From Chaetomium olivaceum (taxonomy: Eukaryota; Ascomycota; Sordariomycetes; Sordariales; Chaetomiaceae): a DNA stretch of 64,000 nt. Both the position numbers and the translations under genes were made by a program. The stretch is from positions 62,001-126,000 of the forward strand of contig JAYWVB010000052.1 in assembly GCA_039881045.1 (NCBI GenBank), read 5' to 3'. Below, piece by piece: positions 22,813 through 32,712 of the stretch; the stretch's first letter is position 1; every line of letters starts with the position of its first letter. The notes under the pieces were generated by a model. That model did no database searches. It had not been told where the DNA came from and saw only the letters and a program-made list of their open reading frames with translations.

Positions 22813-23496
22813 ATGACTGACGGTATAAAGAAACGAAAGCGAAAGCGAAAATCCAGCACTGAACGTCGCCACACCCGCGTGCTCGTTTCCAACCTTATTG
22901 GCACCGAAATGGTAAAGTGTACTCGCTGCAAGCAGCAGGAACTTCCCGTCTGCAAGGCTACCAATAATTCGGACGTCTGCGGCAACTGTCTCGCCGTGGG
23001 CAATTACTCGTGCGACGCCTTTGGGTATAACGACTCCGCCGTGCGTGTCTTGGTTGACCAGAAACGTGACCTGAATGAACAGGAGCGTGCCGCGACGGAA
23101 GCCCTCCGGCTTGCGCAGCGCGACCTGGTGAACGCCAATCGCGATCTTGCGGCGGCCTTGTCGAAAGTGGAGCGCCTTCGCGTCCAGCGCCTCGCTTTGG
23201 ATCAAAAGGCCTTGGCGATGTTCGAGCAGGAGGGGGAGGTGTTGGCGGAACAGGAGCGTCGTGAGGCTGCCGCCGTGCAGCCATCCTCGAGCGCCGCCGC
23301 CGCCTCCTCCTTTAGTCCTTCCTGGGGTTTAGAGTGCGCCCCTTTTTTTTTCCATCCCTGCTTGGGTTCTGATGCTGATTGTCCTAGTTTTTCTTCGGGC
23401 GACCCCTTCCTCGCTGGGGTCGACTTGTCCGCGGGGCTTCCCTTGGTCGATCCGGGTTCCTCCGGTGGAAGTCCTCCAGTTCCTCGGGGCAGTTGA
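22813..23496 (+). CDS. antisense ORF in the retrotransposon: six-Cys (Zn2Cys6-like), coiled-coil protein
   Basis: An intact 227-residue frame on the strand opposite gag-pol. It starts at the first ATG, 22813, and ends at 23496, overlapping the 3' end of pol tail-to-tail by 113 bases. Residues 6-13 are a lysine/arginine cluster, a likely nuclear signal. Residues 36-67 contain six cysteines spaced C-x2-C-x7-C-x8-C-x2-C-x7-C, close to the C-x2-C-x6-C-x5-12-C-x2-C-x6-8-C of GAL4-type clusters. Residues about 80-145 are Ala/Leu/Glu/Arg-rich and predicted helical, like a dimerising coiled coil. The tail is Ser/Pro/Gly-rich. It is the only sizeable frame in the element without a break. The LTR immediately upstream could supply an antisense promoter. 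DNA binding is inferred, and no function is known to me. Confidence 0.7.
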   Translation: MTDGIKKRKRKRKSSTERRHTRVLVSNLIGTEMVKCTRCKQQELPVCKATNNSDVCGNCLAVGNYSCDAFGYNDSAVRVLVDQKRDLNEQERAATEALRLAQRDLVNANRDLAAALSKVERLRVQRLALDQKALAMFEQEGEVLAEQERREAAAVQPSSSAAAASSFSPSWGLECAPFFFHPCLGSDADCPSFSSGDPFLAGVDLSAGLPLVDPGSSGGSPPVPRGS

Positions 23497-26400
23497 AGTT
23501 TGTAGCGGGTTGCCATGAATTGTCTTCGGGGCCGAACCCCAGCCATTTGACCAAGTACTCGATCCGTCCCTTTGTGATGCGTGAATCCAGAATTTCTTCG
23601 ACATCCCAGAGTTCCTCTTCGTCTTCTGCTTCGACACCCTTGTCGAGTCTCGCGTTCTTGGGCGCTGGTTCCAGAAGCGAGATGTGGAAAACGTTGGTCC
23701 GTAGTCGCATTGTTGAGGGTAACGCGAGTGCGTAATTGTTCTCCGAAATCTTTTTGTCGATCTTAAACGGTCCGATTTTGCGAAAGTCGAGCTTCCTGCT
23801 TGGTCGTTTCGTGCGAAGATTCCGAGAAATGAGATAAACTTTGCCCCCCTCTTCTAGGCGAGGTCCCTCGAGCCTGTTTCTGTCGTAGAACTTCTTCATC
23901 CGTGTTCGTACGAACTCGAGTTCTTCCTTGAGCATCGCATGCAGCGAGCTCATTTTGTTGGCTTTGACTGCCGCCTGGGCACCGAAACATCGGGTCCCTG
24001 TCGCAAATCTGCTTCGTAGCCGTAATTCGCGAAGAATGGCGTGACCTTCGTGGTCTCCGTGACGGTGGTGTTGTAGGCGAGTTGTGCCGTTGGCAGCAGC
24101 TCGACCCAATTGTTGCTGGAAATTGACATACAACCGCAGGTATTGTTCGACAACCTGGTTGAGTCGTTCCGTCTGTCCGTCCGTTTGTGGGTGGTAAGCG
24201 GTCGAAAGCTTACTCTTCGTACCCAGCTTCGTCATCAGAGCTTGCCAAAACTTTGATGCGAACTTCGTGTCTCTGTCCGTGATCCATTCCTCCGGCCATC
24301 CGTGGACCGAGGTAACGTTGCGATAGATCACGTCTGCAAGTTGTTCTGCTGACCATGTTTCCTTGTAGGGAGGAAGTAGCTCCTTGGTGAGTCTGTCCAC
24401 CATTGTGAGGATGCTGTATTCCACTCCCGTTACTGAATCCTTGGAGGCTGGTAGTTTGGTGATGAAGTCCATTGTCACCGAACTCCATGGTCGTTCTGCG
24501 ACTGGCAATGGCTGCAACAGTCCGTATGGTTTGTGTCGTGGTGGTTTGCTTCGTCCGCAGAGGTCGCACTCTGCTAAGACAGCTTCTGTCGCCTGCTTGA
24601 TTCCTGGGAAGTCGTAATTCTGTTTGACTTTCGCAATTGTTTTGCTGATTCCCATGTGTCCTCCGAGTCTTGACTCGTGGATTTTCCGAATGAGCTCCTT
24701 CTGGTCGCTGAGCCTGACGTAGGCTTTGTCGTGGTACCAGAGTCTCGTCCCTTCAAGTCGCAATCCCGCGATCTTGGATTCTGGCTCTTCTTGCCATGCA
24801 TCGCGCTCGTTGTCCGCGATGGTTCCTTGGAAGTCCCGTTCCAAACGTTGTTCCCTGAAGGCCGCACAGCATTCTACAAACTGTTGCAGAGGCCTGGCTT
24901 CGGGATCTTCCGACTGTTGCTGAAGTGCTGCGATCTCGTAGTCTTCAGTCGGTTGGGAAGCATGCCGTAGCGATCCGTCTGTCTGTTGATGTAGCAATGG
25001 TGGTGAGGCTTCAGATGTGTTGTCGTGGTGATCCGCTCGTCTACTCAAGGCGTCCGCTCGTGCGTTCTCTGAGCCTTTCTTGTAGTGGATCGTGAAGTTG
25101 AATTCGGACAGAAACTCTGCCCATCGAGTTTGTCGTCCGTTCAGCACCTTCGTGGTGGTGAAGTATCGTAAGTTTTTGTGGTCCGTGTACACCTGAACTT
25201 CGTGTGTTGTGCCGCTGAGGTACGGTCTCCATTCCTGAACGCTTCTATGATTGCGAGAAGTTCCTTGTCGTGGATCGGGTAGTTGAGTCTTGGTCCTTCG
25301 AGCTTTTTGGAAAGAACGCAACTGGATGAAGCTTGCCGTCCTTCTCTCTGGCCAAGTTGTCCTCCGATTGCGAAGTCCGAAGCGTCAGCTTCGACTTCGA
25401 AAGGTGTGTTCGGGTCAGGCAGCATGAGCACAGGATCGGCGATGATTGCTTCGCGGATCCGTTGGAAAGCCTGCTCGTGCTCCTGCTTCCATTGGAATGT
25501 GGCATCCTTCTTCGTAAGTTCGTGTAGAGGTCTCGCGATGTCGCCAAAGTTCTTGATGAACATTCTGACAAAGTTGGCGAATCCGATAAATCCCTGACTT
25601 CTGTGGCGTTCGTCGGTGTTGGCCACGTCCTGACAGCTTCTAGTTTCTCGGGTTCGATCTTGACCCATCCCGGGGAGATCTCATAACCCAAGAACACTGT
25701 CTTCTTGACGTGAAACTCGCTTTTGTCCTTGTTGACTGACAACTTGTGTTTGTGCAGTGTCCAGCACCTGCTGCACGTGTCTCTTGTGTTCTTCGAGTGT
25801 CTTGGAGTAGATGAGGATGTCATCCAAGTAACAGACCGCAAACTTGTCGAGGCAATGCCGAATTGCATGGTCGATAGCGGCTTGAAACGTCGCTGGTGCG
25901 TTGGTCAACCCAAACGGCATGACGAGGTACTCGTAGTGCCCGTAGGGTGTCCGAAAAGCCGTCTTCCATTCGTCTCCTTCCTTGATGCGGATGTGGGCGT
26001 ACGCTGTTGGAAGGTCGAGTCGCGTGAAGTATTGTGCCCCTGACAGCTGGTCTCGAAGCCTCGAGATCAGTGGCAGTGGGTAGCGGTTCTTCACCGTCTC
26101 GTTGTTCAACTGTCGGTAGTCCACGCACATCCTGAGCTTCCCATCTTTCTTTGGAACGAAAAGGACTGGGTAGCCCGCCGGCGATGTCGATGGTCTGATG
26201 TGCCCTATCTCGAGGTTCTTTTCGAGATAGCTCCTCAACTCTGCATCTTGCTTCTCGTTGGTGTGGTACACCTTGAAGAATTTCAACTGGGCTCCTTCCT
26301 TGAGTTTGATCTCGTGATCCCAAGGTCCGTGGTCTGGTAGCCCTGCGAGATGTTTTGCTGTGAACGCCGGGTGCCCCTTGTAGTCGTCTGGGATCTGCCC

Positions 26401-27459
26401 CGTCTTCGCGTTCTTCGCCGTACCTTCGTAGTACGCGAACTTGTGTCCTGACTCGATGAATGATGCTTCGAGTTCCTTGACTTCTTTTGATGCCAGCTCG
26501 ATGTTTGCTGCCTCGAGCTGAGTGACCCATTGTTCGTGTTTGAGCATTCCGTGCTCGTCGACTGAGACGACGGCGATGGTTCGTTCCTCCCGTGTCTGCT
26601 TCTTTCGTCGTGTGCCGCTTCTTCCGGATTTCAGAGTACGTCCTTCTGTACTGGCTGCTTCCTGCGGTGGGCCCGTAGAGGGGGTTTGTTCTGACCCGCT
26701 GCTCGTTCGTGGCTCCTGTTCTGCGCGTTCTCCCATCGAGTTGGTTGGATGCTCCCGCCGTTCCCGCGGTTGCAGATGGCCATCTCCCTTCCAACTGATG
26801 TCCGGGTCATAGTCCCTGTGCCATGGGCGTCCGAGAATCATGTCTTTCTCCGGCCCCATGTCCACAATATCGAATACCACTTGGGTGGTCTTTCCTGCCA
26901 CCTCAATGTCGAGTGGTTCTGTTTCTCGTCGTACCCATTGTGTGTCGAATGGTCCTTTGACGACGTGTGGTTGTTTCTTGATCCTCCATGGGATTCTGAG
27001 TTGATTCACAAATGTGGGCGAGATGAGATCCATCTGCGCTCCTCCATCCACTAACGCGAGGGCCTCGAATTTCCCCCATCGCGCTGTGATCCAGAGCCTG
27101 TTGTCTGGCTTGGTGCTTCTTACAGCAGCTACTTCGTGTTCGCCTGCTGGGAGGTCGTTATAAGGCTTCTGTTTGCGCCAGTTCTTCCTGTACTGCGCGG
27201 CCTGTCTCCGTTGTGGTGGAGTTAGAGACTTCCGGGCCCCTCGGAGGGCCCTGAGCCGTTTCCCAAGCTCTCGTGGTGTTTCAAGGCGTCCCTGTCCGCA
27301 CCTTGGCTTGCGGCGTCGATCGTTCGGTGTTCCTGGAGCCATTGGCTCATCCAGGGTTCGATTCGTCTCCTGGTGCGGGTCTTCGCTGATAGACCTTCTT
27401 CCGTTGTTCTGCGTGTTCCCGCAACTTTTCATCTGCGTGGATGACACAGTCTGCCTCAA
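23384..27459 (-). pseudogene. pol: pol region: protease, RT, RNase H, integrase, chromodomain (frame-broken)
   Basis: Reading leftwards. The protease has ALVDGGA at about 27048 (family norm D-S/T-G-A, here D-G-G-A). The reverse transcriptase runs from about 26300, with YLDD at 25819-25830. The RNase H has VEADASDFAIGGQLGQ. The integrase has the HHCC zinc site (H...H...C-D-L-C) and D, D, E residues (TMDFITK, ITDRDTKF, DGQTERLNQ). The C-terminal chromodomain includes WDVEEILDSR and YLVKWLGF. Frame changes fall near 25760, 25610, 25330, 25240, 24115 and 23975. The last two compensate each other, so about 45 residues after the catalytic Glu are read out of frame inside an otherwise long ORF. As written, no complete polyprotein can be made. 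Confidence 0.88.
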
Positions 27460-29529
27460 TGCAGTTTTGCATTCCTCCGATCATTCTGCACGCTTGTGGC
27501 CAGGCGTTCTTGGGTTTGGCCCTAAGTCGCTTGTCGTTTGCCATTCCTATGTCCCATGACAGGGCTGGTGGTGCGCATCCGTGATCGTATACCCATGTCG
27601 TGGGTAGTGGTTGGCCGGCTTGATTCTGGTTCCTGATGGGCCAGTGGTCGTAGTGGAGTTTGCTCTGAAAGTGGTAGCGACACTCATGTGCTACGCACTG
27701 GAACCAGGGGAGGTAGATGTGATCCCATCTCCTTGGGTTCAGTCGGTGGTGGTCCCCTTCCATCAGTCGAAACGCGTCCGACACTCCTCGGAGTCCTTGA
27801 GTCTCGAGGTCTTCCGTGCTTCTTCCTGGGGCGAGGTACTGGTTCCGCGCCCAGTACTCGTCCCAGTCTTGAGTCATCTGCCCCTTGCTGCGTCGTTCTT
27901 CCTGAGCAAAGAGGTAGATTTTCTCCGGGTGCTGGACCCCGTTCTCACAATCTTCTGCCGGTTCCGTGGGTCCGTCCCAGGGGGTATAGTCGAACGTCGT
28001 CCCGATCTGCTCTTCGTGTAGGATCCTGGCTTCCTCTGTGATCCTGTCGAGGTGTTGGCCGATCGCCCCGTGGGTGTTGGTGAGTTCTTGTACCCCTTCC
28101 TGGATTGAGTCGAGTTCAGCGCGGAGTCGTCCATACTGCTCGTTTCTTTCCTCAAGTTTTTTCGAGTTCCGCTTTCTCGTCTTCGAGCCGATAGACCCGC
28201 TCTCTGAGTTCCAGGACTCGCTTCTGCAGGAAAGCTAGGTTGGGTCCCGTGTTTTCCTCGGCGTTCTGCCGGGCTCGCCAGTGTCCGTCGTCTTGCTGGA
28301 CCAACCCGAGCCCCCAGTCTCCTGCCATTGCTAGGGCGAAACGTGGAGGTGCAACCTCTCCTTCATCGTCGGTCTCGATAAGGGTGTTGCTGGGACCTTC
28401 AGTCGGTCCTTCCTGATCTGGGTCCGTCAGGGCTGATTCTTGGTCGTTGGCCCTGTCAATGTCGTATTCGAGTCGTCCTGCGTGTAGCTGGCTGCGGCGA
28501 CCTCCTGAATCCGGACTCTCTTCCCGACCGTGGCCTGGTCGATGGTGGCGGCCTCCTTTCCTGGAACCGGTCGCCACTCCTTCTTGCTGCGACAGTCACG
28601 TTTGAAGTGACCCTTCTTGCCGCAGTTGTAACAGGTGATGCCTGTCTTGTCCTTGGCACCGTCCTTCTTCCGCCCAATGCGCCTGGGCGGCGTCGACGTC
28701 CATGGGTCCTGCGTGGGTGCCGTAGGAAGTGCTCTTCTGTTGTCGTTTCTTCCCTGTGTTGGCCGTGCTCCCACTTCCTTGGGTTCCTGGCACGAATCGT
28801 CCCTGTCCCTTCCGCTGCTGCTTCCTTGCGTACTGGCGGTCATCGATCCTGATGGCTTTGGCGATGTACTCGTCAAGGGTGGCAGGGCGGTCCTCCTTGT
28901 ACAGCTCGTCCTTGACGTCATCCTTGAGCCCGTCGTAGAACAGTTGCATCAGGCCTTCTTCATTGATTCCGGCCCTGATGGAGTCTTGTCTGAACAGTGT
29001 GGCGTAAGCCGACGTGGACTTGGTCTGCCGTAGTCTCGCGAGTCGGTCCTGGGCGTGGACTCTTTCGTCCTGGTCCCCGAACACCTTCCGAAGTTCCTTT
29101 TCGAATTGGTCGTAGTCCTCGAACACCATCTTGGTGAAAGCTTGCTGCTTGACGCTGGCGTGGTCGACATAGTCCTTGAGCGTGGGCTCGAACCAGCGTG
29201 CCGCCTGGCCCGTGAGTCTCGACGCGACGTATCGAGTCTTGGTCTCCTCATCGGGGAACCTGGCGTCGTAGTGTTCCATGTAGGACGACATCTCGGTGAG
29301 GAAGCGCGAGAGGTCTTCCTTCTTTCCGTCGAACTTCTCGGGCTTCGATCTTGAGCTTGTTCTTCCCCACATCGTCGACCTTGGTGTGGACTTCGTTGAT
29401 GAGGTCCTGGTGTTCCGCTGCTTCTTTCTCGAGCGCGGTTATCTTGTCCTGCAGGGACTTGATGATGACGTTGAGGTCGGTGGGTGAAGCTGGAGTTGCC
29501 ATATCGATATCGGAGCCAGTGGTGCTCAT
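27347..29529 (-). pseudogene. gag: gag region and gag-pol linker (frame-broken)
   Basis: ATG 29529 opens a helical N-terminus (about residues 20-60, coiled coil). The capsid-like domain follows in the next frame (FDGKKEDLSRFLTEM through LFYDGLKDDVKDELY). A CCHC zinc knuckle, CYNCGKKGHFKRDC, lies at about 28590-28630. Downstream come an acidic segment, a long coiled coil (about 28000-28230) and a second Cys/His-rich stretch (CVAHECRYHFQSKLHYDH, about 27650-27700) before the protease. Frame changes lie near 29345, 28680, 28500 and 27450, and at the T6 run 28157-28162, where dropping one base restores the coiled coil. The second Cys/His motif is not part of a standard Ty3 Gag. Confidence 0.82.
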
Positions 29530-29572
29530 GGACGTATTGCCTTCAATCCTGAACTGTAACAGAGTTAAAGGG

Positions 29573-29581
29573 AGTTAGCAA
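29573..29581 (-). other. putative self-primer binding site
   Basis: Two bases inside the 5' LTR end, the coding strand reads TTGCTAACT, the exact complement of AGTTAGCAA at 29735-29743 within the LTR. No match to a tRNA 3' end (TGG...) is visible at this place. The placement parallels Tf1-type self-priming. Confidence 0.5.
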
Positions 29582-29583
29582 CG

Positions 29584-30024
29584 TGTGACGAACCTCTCCT
29601 GGACCTCGTCCTGTTAGGGTTCAGTCTGATTGAAGGTGTCTTGCAAAGGTACTAGGTTCGGTGCAGCCAAAGGTGCACAACAAAGACTTGTCTCAACAGT
29701 AGGCTCTCGAGCTTGTAGCGAACTGTAGTTGTGATTGCTAACTGGAGAACTCCCAGAGCTCTCCAGAACGAGTGACTATATACTATCTAATTCCTGGGTG
29801 CTCAGTGTGCTCAGTAGTTCCCTCCAACTGAGCTCACTGATCTCCTTCGTACGGACCAGGCTCCCTAATTGGTGGCTTCGCTAGAGGTGCTCAGTGTGCT
29901 CAGTAGTTTCCTCCAACTGAGCTCACTGATCACCTCTGCGGCTCCTCTGATTGGTTCATCTATCGATTGGTCCGGAGCATCCCGCGCGCTCCCGGAGACC
30001 CTACCTGTTGGCATATTCGTGACA
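29584..30024 (-). repeat. right LTR (5' LTR of the element)
   Basis: 441 bases, identical to the left LTR except for AAA instead of AAAA (29669-29671) and CGCGCG instead of CGCGCCG (about 29983-29989). It would drive transcription leftwards. Confidence 0.93.
29777..29782 (-). promoter_or_regulatory. TATA box in the 5' LTR
   Basis: TATATA lies 34-39 bases upstream of the AGTTAGCAA proposed as the transcript start (29743). Being palindromic, it could also serve antisense transcription. Confidence 0.5.
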
Positions 30025-30029
30025 CTCGG
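30025..30029. repeat. 5-base target-site duplication, right copy (CTCGG)
   Basis: Exact match to 22237-22241. Confidence 0.85.
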
Positions 30030-30456
30030 CTCATGACTTTCGTCCAAGAACTCGTACTTATGGACAAACCCTCTGATTATGACAGTATCTATCTCACGTT
30101 GGTCTAAAAACAAAAGGTATTTGGCCCAACGGTGAAGGTCATATTCCTTTACCTGCTTCTGACACTTACTTGGTTGCCAGAAATTGAAAGAGCAGTGGAC
30201 CACTTTTCTGTAGATACAGCCATAACTTCGGTTCCAGAGAGGAGTGGGCAATACCAAGTTTGACAACGCAGGGCTACCAATTAGGATCTAGATCTAGCAA
30301 CACGGGAAAGGTTCAAGCCGTGTTACCCCAATCATGGGCGATGGAATTACCATATATTGAATGGTCGGGTAGTGCTTCGTCGCCTCCTCCTTACCCCTCA
30401 ACCTTCAAATAACCCCGCCTCGAATACTCTAGCCAGTTTAACGTCTGCCAACCACG
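30030..30456. other. intergenic between the Ty3 element and the P450
   Basis: Right flank of the insertion and upstream region of the P450 gene. I see no gene. Confidence 0.5.
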
Positions 30457-31807
30457 ATGGCAACTTCGTCGTCCTCTATATGGTACATTCTTCTTCTGTC
30501 GGGCTGTGTCGTATTCTATTTTCGTCAGTTGAGGCAAAAGAGAGCGCACAAGTTGCCCCCAGGGCCAAAGCCGGTTCCGCTGCTCGGAAATTTTCGAGAT
30601 GTACCGTTGAGTGACACGCTAGAATACGAACATTGGATGGCCCACAAGGACCTCTACGGCGAAATCAGCTCCGTGGCGGTCATGGGCACGACGCTCGTAT
30701 TGCTGCACAACAAGCAGATGGCACATGAACTCCTCGAGAAGATGGCGAGTAAGACCTCGGGACGGCCGACCATGGTTATGGCGAATAAGCTATGTGGTTA
30801 CGAGGCCATCGTTGTCTGTCAAGGCTACACCCCCAAGTTTCGCCTGTATCGAAAATACCTCCATCAGGAGCTTGGCACAAAGTTGTCCGCAGCCCGGTTC
30901 CGCGACACCCAAGAGATTGAAGTAGGACGTCAGCTTGTCCGAGCGCTGAATGAGCCTGGAAAGTGGTTAGATCATTGTAAAACGTAAGATTCCACCCTCT
31001 ACTCATCTAAACTTCGGGCACTGACGGGGAGAGGCACTTGGTATTAGTACCGCCGCCGCAACCGTCTTGAGGATGGCAATTGGCTATACCATCGAACCTC
31101 ATGGACCTGACAAGTTGGTCGATTTGGTCGAGAATCTGACGCACGAGTTTTCACTTGCCACTGTCCCCATGGCCTGGGCTGTTGACATCATTCCCGTCCT
31201 TCAGTATCTACCCGAAGGTTTCCCCAGAGCAAAGTTCAAGAAAACGGCATCACAGTGGCGCAAGTCCATTTTGACAGCGGCATATATACCTTACCGCTTT
31301 GTCCAGAGACAGATGGCCACTTCAACGCACCGGCCTTCTTACGTATCCAGGCTGATCGAACGGCTGGAGGAAGAAGAGAATGCCAAGCTCGGTGGCATGG
31401 AAGAAGAGGCCATTATCTGGACGGCGGCAAGCCTTTATGGCGCTGCGGCAGATACAAGCGCAATCTCGCTGACGGTCTTCACTCTAGCAATGACCAAGTT
31501 CCAACATGTGCAACGCAAGGCCCAGGAGGAGCTTGACCGCGTCGTTGGCACGGGTCGCCTGCCCACCTTCGAGGACCGTCAGAATCTTCCATACATCAAC
31601 GCCTTGGTCAAGGAAGTCACGAGATGGTGGGCTGTTACCCCTATGGGATTCCCTCACACAGCTACGGAAGATATCGAGTTCAGTGGCTTTCACATTCCCA
31701 AGGGCGCGTATCTCTTGCCCGCCATCTGGTGGTTTCAACACGACGCTATCCTTTTGAGCAGAGCGACGCTGAGCTTCTTGAGACCGAAGTGGCAAAGGTC
31801 TAGATAG
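30457..31807 (+). pseudogene. cytochrome P450, truncated before the heme-binding loop
   Basis: Exons 30457-30983 and 31048-31807 give 428 residues in phase. The N-terminal membrane anchor (SIWYILLLSGCVVFYF), the proline hinge (KLPPGPKPVPLLGN), the I-helix oxygen-binding region (YGAAADTSAISLT) and the K-helix ExxR (VKEVTRW) are all present. The overall look is that of fungal P450s annotated O-methylsterigmatocystin oxidoreductase-like. After IWWFQHD, where the PERF region should follow, the sequence becomes unrelated and stops at 31807. No FxxGxRxCxG heme loop is found in the next 400 bases. About 80-120 residues including the heme Cys are missing, so it should not bind heme. A 3' deletion, or an unseen frame change with a lost exon, is possible. 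Confidence 0.8.
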
Positions 31808-32244
31808 GTACGTACCTACCCATCCCAGTTTTAGACCTGTCCAGAGGATGTCTCAGGTCCATTGAGTGTGCCTTTGGCTATTGTGACCATTTGTTTATTC
31901 GTCGCAGCCCCATCCAATGGTTAATGACCACGTTGTTTGTTATGGGGCCTGTCCTCCAGTTTGTGGACGATGGATACGGCATTTGGGTTGATCGACGGGA
32001 TCTTCTAGCTCAAAACCTCTGACGGGGGGCAGAGGTTGGGTCACGATGACATCATATCGACGGCTGCACAGCGAGAAGTTTACTACAAAGTCTCGAGATG
32101 TGAGGTCTGCCATCTTCTTCTCTTTGCTCATCTTCCTTCACCTCACCCTTATTGTCGTTACCGAAAGAATGTTAGTGATGCTCCGAGCCATCCCACTCTT
32201 GTGCATTAACACTGATATCTGATAGCATTTTGACTTGCAATAAT
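31808..32244. other. intergenic where the P450 3' end would be expected
   Basis: I searched all frames by eye for a heme-binding motif and found none. I see no other gene. Confidence 0.5.
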
Positions 32245-32712
32245 ATGTCCGACCTCCCCACCTCCCAGAACCATGCCGACACCGAAGACGGTTTCGAATG
32301 GGAAGATGCGAAAAGCCAGAACGGCGTCTCTTTTCGCATCGGACGACCCGCCGCCTCCCAGGCCCAAGCTAACCCTCCCGCTGCGGGCTCAACTACCTCG
32401 CAAGTCGACTCGCAACCCGTTCACGCTCAAGACGTCTCAGTAAAGGTTTATTGGCCGACCACCCCTCATCAGCAGTGGTCCGAGATCCAAGGCGATGTTC
32501 GTGAGGGTGGCCTGACGGACTACGCGCTCTGGCCCGGGGGCAGGCTGTGGTGGAAGTGGAGGCTCGAGGTCCAGAACGTGTCCACCAGGAAGTACTACTT
32601 TACTGACGAGGAAGGCGACGTGTACTCGCTCGAATGCGATAACTGGGGCATCCACAAGCTCGACTACAACTCCAACAAGCCCAACATCGTCAAGGTGCAT
32701 TGGGGATCTTGA
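32245..32712 (+). CDS. small hypothetical fungal protein
   Basis: A single exon of 155 residues from ATG 32245. The N-terminal third is polar and low-complexity (Asp/Glu/Ser/Gln). The C-terminal 90 residues look folded and aromatic-rich (KVYWPTTPHQQWSEIQ, GGRLWWKWRLEVQNV, RKYYFTDEEGDVYSLECDNW). There is no signal peptide. I do not recognise the family. The alternating hydrophobic/aromatic pattern suggests a small beta-rich domain. Confidence 0.6.
   Translation: MSDLPTSQNHADTEDGFEWEDAKSQNGVSFRIGRPAASQAQANPPAAGSTTSQVDSQPVHAQDVSVKVYWPTTPHQQWSEIQGDVREGGLTDYALWPGGRLWWKWRLEVQNVSTRKYYFTDEEGDVYSLECDNWGIHKLDYNSNKPNIVKVHWGS

Larger units (their letters stand above)
22242..30024 (-). mobile_element. 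Ty3/gypsy LTR retrotransposon, chromovirus with chromodomain
   Basis: A 7,783-base element flanked by CTCGG duplications, with LTRs of 443 and 441 bases. Coding direction is minus: gag from 29529, then protease, reverse transcriptase, RNase H, integrase and a C-terminal chromodomain ending at 23384. This is the domain order of Ty3/gypsy chromoviruses. The LTRs differ by two one-base deletions and no substitutions, so insertion was very recent. Gag and pol nevertheless carry about a dozen frame changes, many at homopolymers, so the copy is either dead or mis-sequenced. An antisense ORF (22813-23496) sits between pol and the 3' LTR. A polypurine tract and a self-complementary leader are present at the expected places. 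Confidence 0.95.

Noticed and set aside
22242..30024. RIP (C-to-T) damage of the Ty3 element
   Set aside because: The two LTRs show no substitutions at all, and breaks in coding frames are indels, not C-to-T stop codons.
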